From Psychrobacter immobilis (lineage in GTDB: Bacteria > Pseudomonadota > Gammaproteobacteria > Pseudomonadales > Moraxellaceae), in the NCBI RefSeq assembly GCF_904846185.1, contig NZ_CAJGZQ010000002.1, forward strand, positions 62,001 to 126,000: a DNA stretch of 64,000 nucleotides, in the 5' to 3' direction. Numbering within the stretch: position 1 is the stretch's first letter; the number at the start of each line of letters is the position of its first letter. The notes beneath the pieces were generated by a model that saw only the letters and a program-made list of their open reading frames with translations, was not told the DNA's origin and did no database searches. The translations under genes and the position numbers were made by a program. This document shows, piece by piece, positions 31,314 to 39,509 of the stretch.

Positions 31314-31640
31314 AATGTCGTCGCGCTCTATATCGTCATATACGGAAATAAAAGGAAGGGATACTGTACTGCTATCATAACAGATTTGCCTACTTGACTA
31401 AATATGCGGCTAAATATCTGTACATAATACATGGGTTGTTTTTTAATTTGCGGCAGTCAACTGTCAACTATATGTGAATAATTGAAATCTATCGACCCAA
31501 AATTTAAATCAAAAGCTTATGCCATGGGGCAGTTGCACTTTTGCCTATAGTAAATATGATGTACACTGAGCAAGTAATTTATCTTTTGATTGAATATTAG
31601 CGCTTTTCCTAACACTAAATGCTCACAATAGGAGTTCTTC
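31314..31640. other. Divergent promoter region of pyrC and argG
   Basis: 327 bp without a gene. It must contain the pyrC and argG promoters. The sequence TATGTGAATAATTGAAATC around 31471-31490 resembles half of an arginine-repressor box (consensus with TGAAT and ATTCA half-sites), but the second half-site is poor, so no operator is called. An ATAGGAGTT ribosome site precedes argG. Confidence 0.3.
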
Positions 31641-32879
31641 ATGGCTCAACTTGATCCAAAAAATATTAATAAAATCGTCTTGGCCTATTCAGGTGGTCTT
31701 GATACCTCCATCATCGCTAAATGGCTGCAAGAAACCTATGATGCAGAAGTGATTACCTTTACTGCTGATATCGGTCAAGGCGAAGAAGTTGAGCCAGCCC
31801 GCGCTAAAGCTGAAGATATGGGCATCAAACATATCCATATCGAAGACTTACGTGAAGAGTTCGCCCGTGATTATGTATTCCCGATGTTCCGCGCTAACGC
31901 TATCTATGAAGGCGAGTATCTGCTAGGAACTTCTATCGCGCGTCCGTTAATCGCCAAGCGCTTGGTTGAGATTGCTAAAGAACACAATGCCGATGCGATC
32001 AGTCATGGCGCGACTGGTAAAGGGAATGACCAAGTCCGTTTTGAGCTTGGCGCGGTTGCTTTATCGCCTGACGTAGTCACCATTGCCCCTTGGCGTGAGT
32101 GGGACTTGTCTAGCCGTGAGAGCTTGATGGAATATGCCAAAGAGCATAACATTGCGATTGATTATGCGGGCAATAAGAAAAAATCTCCGTACTCAATGGA
32201 CGCCAACTTACTACACATCTCTTATGAAGGCGGTATTTTAGAAGACCCATACGCCGAAGCAGAAGATGATATGTGGCGCTGGTCAGTAAGCCCAGAAGAA
32301 GCACCTGATGAAGCACAATACTTAGAATTAGAGTACGAAAAAGGTGACATCGTTGCCATCGATGGTGAAGCACTTAAGCCGTATGAAGTCATGATTAAGC
32401 TAAATGAGATTGGTGGTCAGCATGGTATTGGACGTTTGGATATCGTTGAAAACCGTTATGTTGGCATGAAATCACGCGGTTGCTATGAGACGCCAGCGGG
32501 CACCATTATGCTAAAAGCGCATCGCGGTATTGAGTCATTGACACTCGATCGTGAAGCGGCGCATTTAAAAGATGAGCTGATGCCACGCTACGCCAAAACG
32601 ATTTATAACGGTTATTGGTTCAGTCCTGAGCGTATGATGCTACAAGCATTGATTGACAAGTCACAAGAATATGTCAATGGCACAGTACGTGTGAAGTTAT
32701 ACAAAGGTGCTGTGAGCGTTGTTGGTCGTAAGTCAGATGATTCGTTGTTTGACGAAAAAATCGCGACTTTTGAAGATGATGCGGGTGCTTACGATCAAAA
32801 AGACGCAGAAGGTTTCATCCGTCTAAATGGTCTACGTCTGGCGATTGAAGCTAGCCGTGGTCGTGATTTATCAAAGTAA
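31641..32879 (+). CDS. argG: Argininosuccinate synthase
   Basis: A protein of 412 aa, the short type (about 400 aa), unlike the 447-aa E. coli enzyme. It joins citrulline and aspartate with ATP. The ATP P-loop is in [19 protein letters not shown] (about residues 11-29). Further core segments are [40 protein letters not shown] and the later [17 protein letters not shown] strong terminator follows 52 bp after the stop. Confidence 0.97.
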   Translation: MAQLDPKNINKIVLAYSGGLDTSIIAKWLQETYDAEVITFTADIGQGEEVEPARAKAEDMGIKHIHIEDLREEFARDYVFPMFRANAIYEGEYLLGTSIARPLIAKRLVEIAKEHNADAISHGATGKGNDQVRFELGAVALSPDVVTIAPWREWDLSSRESLMEYAKEHNIAIDYAGNKKKSPYSMDANLLHISYEGGILEDPYAEAEDDMWRWSVSPEEAPDEAQYLELEYEKGDIVAIDGEALKPYEVMIKLNEIGGQHGIGRLDIVENRYVGMKSRGCYETPAGTIMLKAHRGIESLTLDREAAHLKDELMPRYAKTIYNGYWFSPERMMLQALIDKSQEYVNGTVRVKLYKGAVSVVGRKSDDSLFDEKIATFEDDAGAYDQKDAEGFIRLNGLRLAIEASRGRDLSK

Positions 32880-32930
32880 GCCGGTCTTAATAGACTGTGC
32901 TAGATAAAGCATGAATAAGATACATGAATA

Positions 32931-32963
32931 AAAAAAGGCGCTATATGAATAGCGCCTTTTTTT
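32931..32963 (+). terminator. Rho-independent terminator after argG
   Basis: AAAAAAGGCGCTAT / ATAGCGCCTTTTTTT with an ATGA loop; a perfect stem of at least 14 bp including the A-T part, with seven Ts. Confidence 0.9.
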
Positions 32964-33034
32964 GTGGATTTTTTGAAGGTTTGTACGATAATTTTTTGCT
33001 AATTAAGAAGTTCTGTCTTCAGAGCTTTTATTTA

Positions 33035-34333
33035 TCATTGAGCCGCTTTTGTTTCTTTATCATCAGACTCATCATCGTCAACCATGACAATAGCCACATC
33101 CTGCTGTTGACGTTCTTCGATAATATCTTGTTCTATGACTTCTTCTGTCGCCAGTAACACACCGTCAGATTTTTGGCTTTGATACTTGAGCGCTGCAAGC
33201 CCGCCAAGCACCCCGATCACAGCAATAATAATCAGGATAACCGGATTTTTCCAAAGGGGTATGGATGCCTCGTATTCAATGGGCTTTTCGCTGGTGGTGG
33301 TCGGCGTATTGTCGTTATTACCACCAATTAAACCTAAGCTTACCAAAGGCGGTTTGGGTGCGCTGGCAGGTTCAGAGGTAATACGTAGGCGATTACGACT
33401 GAGATAGATATCTGAGATTTTTGCGAGCTGTAATAGCCAGCGTTGGTGTGGCAGGGCAATGGCTTGCATTTCTGTAAAGACTAGCATGTCGTTATGGCGA
33501 CCTTGCTGCAGGTTATCAGGTGAGCGCCCAATGGCTTTTAAATAATTACCAGTTGCCAGTTGCATATCTTGCACAGGCTCATGACGTTCAGGCTTGAATG
33601 TCGTCAATTCATGCCAGTAAGGATTGAACGCTGGTGGGGTGTCAGCGAGCTGCTCTGTACTTAATAAGGCACGTTCTGTATTAGGATTGTTTTCGGATTC
33701 GGCTGCTGCCTTTGTTCTTACTGTCGAGTCTAAATTGACCTCTGATGCTGCGACTAGACTGTTATCTTCATTTACCTCATTCAATTTAACAGAGACAGAC
33801 GTTGGCTCATTGATGGCAAAGCGAGCAGCTGATAAAAACTGTGGCTGTAAAGCGAACCACTTATCCATCTCGTCATTATCAAGTTGGCTATAGTCGGCTA
33901 AAATAGCCAGTTCACGTAAGACAATCACGCATAAGGACGTGAGGAGTATCTGTACTTGCTGCGTTGTTGCGTCAATCTGCTGAGCAATATAGTCACTCGC
34001 TTTAATCACGCGAGCATTATCATAAAATATCGCATCTGCTGCTTCATGGCGATGATATAACGTCGCATTCATGGTCGAAAAATTCATCGAATTATATTGG
34101 CGTAGCTCTTTAACAGCGCCGCGACTAAATAGCTTTTTGCTTACAGCTTGTCCGTCGTTATGCTGCTGGTAAGCAAGCAAGGCACTGATAATGGCTTGTA
34201 AGCTGGCATCCATTGCCAATCGAGCTTGTGGTAATGAAAGCTTGGCGGCATCTGCCAATAAAGATACCATTGGCTTGGTATCTTGATAGAGAAAATCATA
34301 CATCGACACACGTGTCGGTGAAATAGTCGTCAT
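33035..34333 (-). CDS. Unknown single-pass membrane protein (432 aa)
   Basis: The N-terminal 150 residues are helical, starting YDFLYQDTKPMVSLLADAAK, and loosely recall DUF937-like sequences. A low-complexity polar stretch (about residues 190-235) and a middle domain follow, with HPYW-like aromatic content around FNPYWHELTTFKPERHEP. One hydrophobic helix (about 364-385, NPVILIIIAVIGVLGGLAAL) comes late and is followed by an acidic C-terminal tail (VMVDDDESDDKETKAAQ). With no signal peptide, the large N-terminal part is predicted to be cytosolic. Its end converges on argG. I recognise no function. Confidence 0.7.
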   Translation of the reverse strand: MTTISPTRVSMYDFLYQDTKPMVSLLADAAKLSLPQARLAMDASLQAIISALLAYQQHNDGQAVSKKLFSRGAVKELRQYNSMNFSTMNATLYHRHEAADAIFYDNARVIKASDYIAQQIDATTQQVQILLTSLCVIVLRELAILADYSQLDNDEMDKWFALQPQFLSAARFAINEPTSVSVKLNEVNEDNSLVAASEVNLDSTVRTKAAAESENNPNTERALLSTEQLADTPPAFNPYWHELTTFKPERHEPVQDMQLATGNYLKAIGRSPDNLQQGRHNDMLVFTEMQAIALPHQRWLLQLAKISDIYLSRNRLRITSEPASAPKPPLVSLGLIGGNNDNTPTTTSEKPIEYEASIPLWKNPVILIIIAVIGVLGGLAALKYQSQKSDGVLLATEEVIEQDIIEERQQQDVAIVMVDDDESDDKETKAAQ

Positions 34334-34446
34334 AATCTGCTAGCATCAAAAAGTGTGCCCCTATATTACGGTGCCAAAAGCCTTGATACAATCCCTTAAT
34401 AATAGAAAAAATCAATCCACTTACTTATCACACGGTCAATAATGAT

Positions 34447-35019
34447 ATGTATTGGGTAAATGACCGTTGGAAACATTCTATGAAAAATAACGAAAGCTAT
34501 AACGAACAATTTAACGAAAGTTCTGATGTGCAGTTGGTGGTCAATATTGCTAAGCAAACATTAACGCTCTACCAACACGATAAAGAAATTACTCAATATA
34601 CGGTGTCTACTGCTAAAAATGGCATTGGCAGTCAACAAGATAGCGGCTGCACACCTCTTGGCAAACACTTTATCGCCAAAAAAATTGGCGCAAATGAACC
34701 CATAAATGCCGTGTTCATCGGACGCGTCCCTACGGGCGAGAGATATAGTGCTGAGCTTGGTGAACGACATCCTGAACGCGATTGGATATTAAGCCGTATT
34801 CTTTGGCTAAGTGGTGTGGAAGAGGGCTTTAATAAAGGCAGGAATAGTCAAGGTGGCTGCGATACTTATCAGCGTTATATTTATATTCATGGTACGCCAG
34901 ACAGTGAACCGATGGGTGTGCCACTCTCGCATGGCTGTATACGTATGCGTAATGAGGATATTATTGAATTGTTCGACCAAATTGCAGAGGGCATATCGGT
35001 GACGATTGTTGCTAATTAA
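34447..35019 (+). CDS. YkuD-domain protein without signal peptide (L,D-transpeptidase/carboxypeptidase family)
   Basis: A protein of 190 aa with the YkuD fold: VVNIAKQTLTLYQHDKEI and YTVSTAKNGIGSQQDSGCTP at the N-terminal side, then IYIHGTPDSEPMG and LSHGCIRM with the catalytic His and Cys (Cys at residue 164). The second ATG at 34480 (MKNNESYNE) is an alternative start. Neither start gives a signal peptide or membrane anchor, so the protein should be cytosolic, whereas typical L,D-transpeptidases act in the periplasm. A leaderless YkuD protein, ElsL of Acinetobacter, is a cytosolic L,D-carboxypeptidase of peptidoglycan recycling; equivalence here is inference. Confidence 0.85.
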   Translation: MYWVNDRWKHSMKNNESYNEQFNESSDVQLVVNIAKQTLTLYQHDKEITQYTVSTAKNGIGSQQDSGCTPLGKHFIAKKIGANEPINAVFIGRVPTGERYSAELGERHPERDWILSRILWLSGVEEGFNKGRNSQGGCDTYQRYIYIHGTPDSEPMGVPLSHGCIRMRNEDIIELFDQIAEGISVTIVAN

Positions 35020-35230
35020 CGACTATTTATTAACAATTACGTGGTAAATTATTTTCTTACATCTTAAGTAAAATAGAATAACTTCATAGAGTAATTGATA
35101 AATAAAACTTTATAGAGTCTAGATATTATTTAGTATATTGATATAATAGCTTGCTTATGAATGATCGACTTGTCATGCCAAACATGGCTCGTTTAACCTA
35201 TGTTTTATGATAATTATAAGGATAATATCG

Positions 35231-35845
35231 ATGTCTAAAGAAAGTTTAGTCACTTTACAACAAGCTTTTGATGAGCGCCGTTCAATATATGCATTGGGTA
35301 ATGAGCTGCCAGTAGAGCCACAAGCAATTGTCAATATGGCAGAACGTGTTTTATTGCATACCCCTTCTGCTTTTAATTCACAATCTTCGCGATTGGTCGT
35401 ACTGTTTGGTGCCGAACACCAGAAATTATGGGACATCGCTGAAGAAAAGCTGCGTGCAGCCGTCGGCGATGGCGACTTTTCTGGGACTAAGCAAAAGCTA
35501 GATGGCTTCCGTGCGGCGGCGGGTACGGTGCTGTTTTATGAAGATAAAAACGTGACTGAGTCACTGCAAGAACAGTTTGCGCTATATGCAGATAGATTTC
35601 CAGTTTGGGCTCAGCAAACCTCAGCCATGCATCAGTATGCGATGTGGACAGAGCTACGTACTTTAAATGTTGGTGCCAACCTACAGCACTACAATCCGCT
35701 TGTGGATGAAGACGCAGCTAAGGCTTTTGCTATCCCAGATAGTTGGAAATTGGTGGCACAAATGCCATTTGGCAACATTGTTGAGCCTGCTGGCGAGAAA
35801 ACGTATCAGCCAGTTAGTGAGCGTATGAAAGTGCTAGGTTTATAA
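35231..35845 (+). CDS. Nitroreductase family protein (FMN, NfnB-like)
   Basis: A protein of 204 aa from the ATG at 35231, which has AAGGA 8 nt upstream; the frame is open eight codons further but without support. The sequence begins MSKESLVTLQQAFDERRSIY, where the ERRSIY Arg/Ser contact FMN phosphate. It continues with NMAERVLLHTPSAFNSQSSR, typical of the nitroreductase fold, and NVGANLQHYNP. Such enzymes use NAD(P)H to reduce quinones or nitro compounds. The natural substrate is unknown. It stands alone. Confidence 0.88.
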   Translation: MSKESLVTLQQAFDERRSIYALGNELPVEPQAIVNMAERVLLHTPSAFNSQSSRLVVLFGAEHQKLWDIAEEKLRAAVGDGDFSGTKQKLDGFRAAAGTVLFYEDKNVTESLQEQFALYADRFPVWAQQTSAMHQYAMWTELRTLNVGANLQHYNPLVDEDAAKAFAIPDSWKLVAQMPFGNIVEPAGEKTYQPVSERMKVLGL

Positions 35846-36003
35846 AACACTTGAGCTTATAAAATACTTAAGCTTACAAACACGCTAGATGTAGAAAGCG
35901 GATAGTAATCTTTGAAATATGCTTAACTCAGTTGAAGTATTACGTTTTTCAAATGGCTGAATTTAAGCATCCGATCAAAAAAAGCACCTCAAAGAAAACG
36001 CTT

Positions 36004-36041
36004 AAAAAAAGACAGCCCATATAAAGTGAGTTGTCTTTTTT
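36004..36041 (+). terminator. Candidate terminator after the nitroreductase
   Basis: AAAAAAAGACA / TGTCTTTTTT with a 17-base loop. The GC part of the stem is only 4 bp, so it is modest. Plausible in both directions. Confidence 0.45.
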
Positions 36042-36101
36042 ATTTTAAGCTTAGTTTATTTTAAGCTTGGTTCATGCTGCTATAATCGATTCAATTTAAA
36101 A

Positions 36102-36168
36102 GTAGTACAAGGCAACCGAGCGTAGATGTATATGTGATACTTCAAGCGAGGCTAACGCTGTAATGCTT
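36102..36168 (+). repeat. Dispersed intergenic repeat, copy 2
   Basis: Begins GTAGTACAAGGCAACCGAGC and continues with TGATACTTCAAGCGAGGCTA, aligning along its length with 12161-12240. It merges into the hairpin at 36162-36195. Confidence 0.6.
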
Positions 36169-36195
36169 TTATAGTCGAATGACTATAAGAGCATT
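36162..36195 (-). terminator. 15-bp stem hairpin at the end of the CYTH/CHAD gene
   Basis: AATGCTTTTATAGTC / GACTATAAGAGCATT with a GAAT loop and one mismatch or wobble. It lies within 2 bp of the CYTH/CHAD stop and has a T run on the plus strand (36194-36198), so it may end either convergent transcript. Confidence 0.55.
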
Positions 36196-36196
36196 T

Positions 36197-37888
36197 TTAC
36201 CGAAATACTGAGCTGTCTGTCACTTTCGCCAAGCGTTTTTCTGTGCGCTTAAGGTCTCTCACTAGCATGGCTGCAAACCAGCCAGCGCCATACAATGCAC
36301 TGCTATCTGTCTTCGACTTTAATTGATAGCGCTGTTGGTACATTTTATGATTATGATATTTATTCAAAGTCTTTTGTGCTTTTGCTAAGTATTTTAGCCA
36401 GCGTTTGCTTTCCTTCTTGGCTTTTTTCTTTTTTGACTTTTTCTTATCTAATAATGGCGCAGCAAACTCACTGATATAAAGTAAGGGGGTTAACTGTTTA
36501 TGCACCTCATGCTCTGCATTATTATCGTCTAGATCAATATTTTCTATATCATCACTTTTTGAATCTACGTTTTCTAAGTCATTATCGTCTAAGTCAACAC
36601 TTTGTAAATCATCATCTTTTAAATCATTGCTTTCTATATTAATGTTATCTGAGCCAACGTCTTTTTTACTCTGTAGCTCTTGTACTGCCTTGCCAAGCTT
36701 TGCCTGCTGTTTGGATAAGGTTTTTGCCAGTTTATCGACGGCGAGTTGATCAGCTTGCGGTTCAAGGCTTGGGTCGCTCATGGTAAAGGCGATCAGCTCA
36801 AGTAAGGTCAGCTGAAAATCGTTGGCACTGACGGCATCTTTCGGAGTAATCTTCAGCGCATCCATATCTGTTGCCCAATTGACAGTAGGTGCACCATGCT
36901 GCTGTAAGTTAGGCTCTATATGTGAGGCAAGATGGGCAAGCTCTCGATATTCATCCAATAATGTGGCTGTTTGTTTTAGTATTGGCAGCCAGTCTGGATT
37001 GATTTCATCAGAATAGCTGGCAAATGCTTGTAGGGCAGCTTGCAAGCGGACAATACCAATGTATAGTTGTAATGCATGGTCGTCCTCTTCGCTGCCAGCG
37101 ACGATGGCGCTGCTATTGGGCAGTATTTGCAACAGACAGTTATGTACCGCTGCGCGCACAAAGGCAGGCATACTGATTTTCTTATCGATATTTAGCTGAT
37201 CAAGGTCAGCGTGGACAGCTGGACTATGCTGCTGTTCTGTGATGAGTAAACCACCGCGCTCAGCCTTGGTTACCGTAGACAAACAAAGCTTGTAGCGCTT
37301 ACACCAAGTTTTGGCGGTTGCAAATAAAAAATCGATATCTCCTGATATTAGCTCAAACTCAATCTCTTGAATAGCATCGCGCTGAGTATCATCGTTACCG
37401 TGAATAATCTCTCCATAGTCGTACGCCATCTCGACATGGTTATTTGCATCACTATCACCGCCATTATCATCCACTAGCAATCGTGTGGTACGCTCTACAT
37501 CGGTCACATATAACCGTGTGAGATTTTTAGCCAGTTTTTTTAGCTTAAATTCAGCCAGGGCAGGGGCGACAGAGGTGTTTTTATAAATAGTTAAATCAGG
37601 CATGAGCGTATTATTATCGAGCATCGCTTGTACTTGTTCATTATCCAGTACCGTATTATGCTCTAAGCGTGCTGCAATGCCATCGCCGCCCGCTTTGATG
37701 GTCTGTACCCAAGCATCGCCTTCTTTACGGATACGCAAGCCAATGCCTGCCTCTGCAAGCTGTTGGTCTGGGGTATCATAATAATGGGCAGCCAGCTGTG
37801 TCATCTCAGAAGACTTGACTCGTGCTTGGCGCATCAAACCTTTCAGTCGCGACTCTGGTACCAAAAACTTTAGCTCTATCTCTTGCAT
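36197..37888 (-). CDS. CYTH-CHAD domain protein (inorganic triphosphatase-like) with acidic repeat
   Basis: A protein of 563 aa. Residues 1-215 form a CYTH domain: MQEIELKFLV with the ExExK signature, HYYDTPDQQLAEAGIGLRIR, WVQTIKAGG and IQEIEFELISG. This fold in E. coli YgiF cleaves inorganic triphosphate. The C-terminal half has the length and helices of a CHAD domain, but the usual His/Arg-rich helix is poor (DDHALQLYIGIVRLQAAL). Near residues 411-458 lies an Asp/Asn-rich imperfect repeat (DDNDLENVDSKSDDIENIDL), followed near 478-492 by a lysine block (KKKSKKKKAKKESK). The two inserts have opposite charge. Activity on triphosphate is likely but unproven. Confidence 0.85.
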   Translation of the reverse strand: MQEIELKFLVPESRLKGLMRQARVKSSEMTQLAAHYYDTPDQQLAEAGIGLRIRKEGDAWVQTIKAGGDGIAARLEHNTVLDNEQVQAMLDNNTLMPDLTIYKNTSVAPALAEFKLKKLAKNLTRLYVTDVERTTRLLVDDNGGDSDANNHVEMAYDYGEIIHGNDDTQRDAIQEIEFELISGDIDFLFATAKTWCKRYKLCLSTVTKAERGGLLITEQQHSPAVHADLDQLNIDKKISMPAFVRAAVHNCLLQILPNSSAIVAGSEEDDHALQLYIGIVRLQAALQAFASYSDEINPDWLPILKQTATLLDEYRELAHLASHIEPNLQQHGAPTVNWATDMDALKITPKDAVSANDFQLTLLELIAFTMSDPSLEPQADQLAVDKLAKTLSKQQAKLGKAVQELQSKKDVGSDNINIESNDLKDDDLQSVDLDDNDLENVDSKSDDIENIDLDDNNAEHEVHKQLTPLLYISEFAAPLLDKKKSKKKKAKKESKRWLKYLAKAQKTLNKYHNHKMYQQRYQLKSKTDSSALYGAGWFAAMLVRDLKRTEKRLAKVTDSSVFR

Positions 37889-38139
37889 GATGGCTCCCGA
37901 TTATTTTAATAAATTTGAATGACTACCATCGTATGAAAGCTATCGGCGAATAACAAGCAAAATTTTTTCTATAAATAATTTGAGCCAATATTAGAGATAT
38001 ACTTTTAGTAAGTAATCATTATAATTAACGTTAATTATTAAACAAAAGTAGGATAAAGGTGGTTGGCTTTATAATAAAAGCTAAAATATTTTTATCCAAT
38101 ATGTTTACCATATCTCATAAAATGCCGGATTATAAAATA

Positions 38140-39372
38140 ATGACGCAATGCACTCAAAAGAAGTATGACACTCAGCAGTCTCATTCAATATTACTGCCTA
38201 AAGCCTTGTTTCCATCAGTTTTATGTCTACCAATAATGCTTGGGTCTGTGTTATTGATAGGCGGCTGCGATAGCTCTTCTGAATATGCAGAGAGTAGCGC
38301 TGATATGGAGTCGGTTCAGTCTGCAACGGAGGAGGTTGTTAATAGTGAGATGGGTGGCATCATGTCCGATGCGGCAGTCGATAACGCATCCAATGGCTTA
38401 GAGGTTGCAAACCTATCGAGCACTAGTGAACAGACCCTTGGTAGTCAGGCAGCAGACATTAAAATTGCGGGCAAAGCGCTATTGATAACTGCCAGTGCTG
38501 ATTTTAAGGTTGAAGATGTCGTCAAAACTAGTGATGCTATTGAGAGTTTGACACGGCAACAGGCTGGTTATGTGGCACTTAGCAATATTAGCAATCATCC
38601 ACGTGATAGTCGAACCTTTGTACAAGGCAATAAAAATATCACTATTACAACCTACACTCGTCAAGCTGACATGACGGTTCGTATCCCTCGCGCCAATGTC
38701 AGTAAGTTCCTAGCGCAATTACAACAGCAAGTCGCATTTTTAAATGGGCAGCAGTTTAGTGCTCAAGATGTGACATTAGATATTTATCGTGAACAGCTAG
38801 CGAGCCAGCTAAATAGTGATATGGCAAGCGAGCTTAGCCAAGAACGCCTGAGTAGTAAAAATGATAAAGACCAAGGTAGCAATGTTGATGCTATTACCGC
38901 GACTTATGCGGCACGTCGTCAGCAAGAGCTTGCCAAGCTTGAGCAACTGGCTATTGCTGATAAAGTTCAATATAGCACCATTAACCTGACCTTTATGCAG
39001 CCAGATATCAGTTATAAAGAAACCACACAAAATCTGGATGTGCTATTAGATGCTGAGCAGCCAAGTTTTAGTAGTCAAGTGAGTCAAGCATTTAAAGATG
39101 GCTGGGAGATACTTAGATCAGTAGCGCTTGGATTGATACAACTGTGGTGGCTGCTTGTACTTGGCGGTATTTTTTATCTAATTTATAGAATGATAAAAGC
39201 AATCTATCGTAGATTTTTTAAACATGATCCCTGTATAAAAAATATGAAGCGTGAGCTGATGGGTGAAAATCCAAAAAGTCACGATTCAGTCGGTATACAG
39301 AGCAGTCAGGTAGAGGATAACATTAACAATATGAAAGAGGCTGACAGTAAGGATAATAACCACTCAAATTGA
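38140..39372 (+). CDS. DUF4349-type lipoprotein with C-terminal membrane helix
   Basis: From the ATG at 38140 the product is 410 aa and begins with a lipoprotein signal ending LLIGGC (lipid-modified Cys at residue 43). A polar Ser/Ala-rich linker follows, then the DUF4349 region: IKIAGKALLITASADFKVED, TYTRQADMTVRIPRANVSKF and IYREQLASQLN, leading into a coiled coil and YSTINLTFMQ. Near residues 330-355 is one membrane helix (IQLWWLLVLGGIFYLIYRMI) with a basic then polar tail. The frame extends to a GTG at 38059, which would put 27 residues before the signal; the later start fits a lipoprotein better. Function unknown. Confidence 0.8.
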   Translation: MTQCTQKKYDTQQSHSILLPKALFPSVLCLPIMLGSVLLIGGCDSSSEYAESSADMESVQSATEEVVNSEMGGIMSDAAVDNASNGLEVANLSSTSEQTLGSQAADIKIAGKALLITASADFKVEDVVKTSDAIESLTRQQAGYVALSNISNHPRDSRTFVQGNKNITITTYTRQADMTVRIPRANVSKFLAQLQQQVAFLNGQQFSAQDVTLDIYREQLASQLNSDMASELSQERLSSKNDKDQGSNVDAITATYAARRQQELAKLEQLAIADKVQYSTINLTFMQPDISYKETTQNLDVLLDAEQPSFSSQVSQAFKDGWEILRSVALGLIQLWWLLVLGGIFYLIYRMIKAIYRRFFKHDPCIKNMKRELMGENPKSHDSVGIQSSQVEDNINNMKEADSKDNNHSN

Positions 39373-39432
39373 AAATTAACAAGCTCGCAATGCTTAAAAT
39401 CTTATAATGCTATAGTGCAAATAAGCAGACAT

Positions 39433-39468
39433 AAAAAAGCCGCCCTATAAGATAGGACGGCTTTCTTT
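39433..39468. terminator. Bidirectional terminator between the DUF4349 gene and aceA
   Basis: AAAGCCGCCCTAT / ATAGGACGGCTTT with a 3-base loop and one wobble, flanked by an A run and T-rich sequence. It serves two convergent genes. Confidence 0.85.
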
Positions 39469-39509
39469 ATAACTGGTACTTACGAGATGTACTTATAAGT
39501 GGTCGGTGA

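Larger units (their letters stand above)
35846..36196. other. Intergenic region between the nitroreductase and the CYTH/CHAD gene
   Basis: 351 bp between convergent genes. It contains the candidate terminator 36004-36041, copy 2 of the dispersed repeat (36102-36168), and a 15-bp stem hairpin (36162-36195) next to the stop of the CYTH/CHAD gene. No gene is visible. Confidence 0.5.

Noticed and set aside
31471..31490. ArgR box upstream of argG
   Set aside because: Only one half-site is similar to the consensus and the distance to the gene is about 150 bp.
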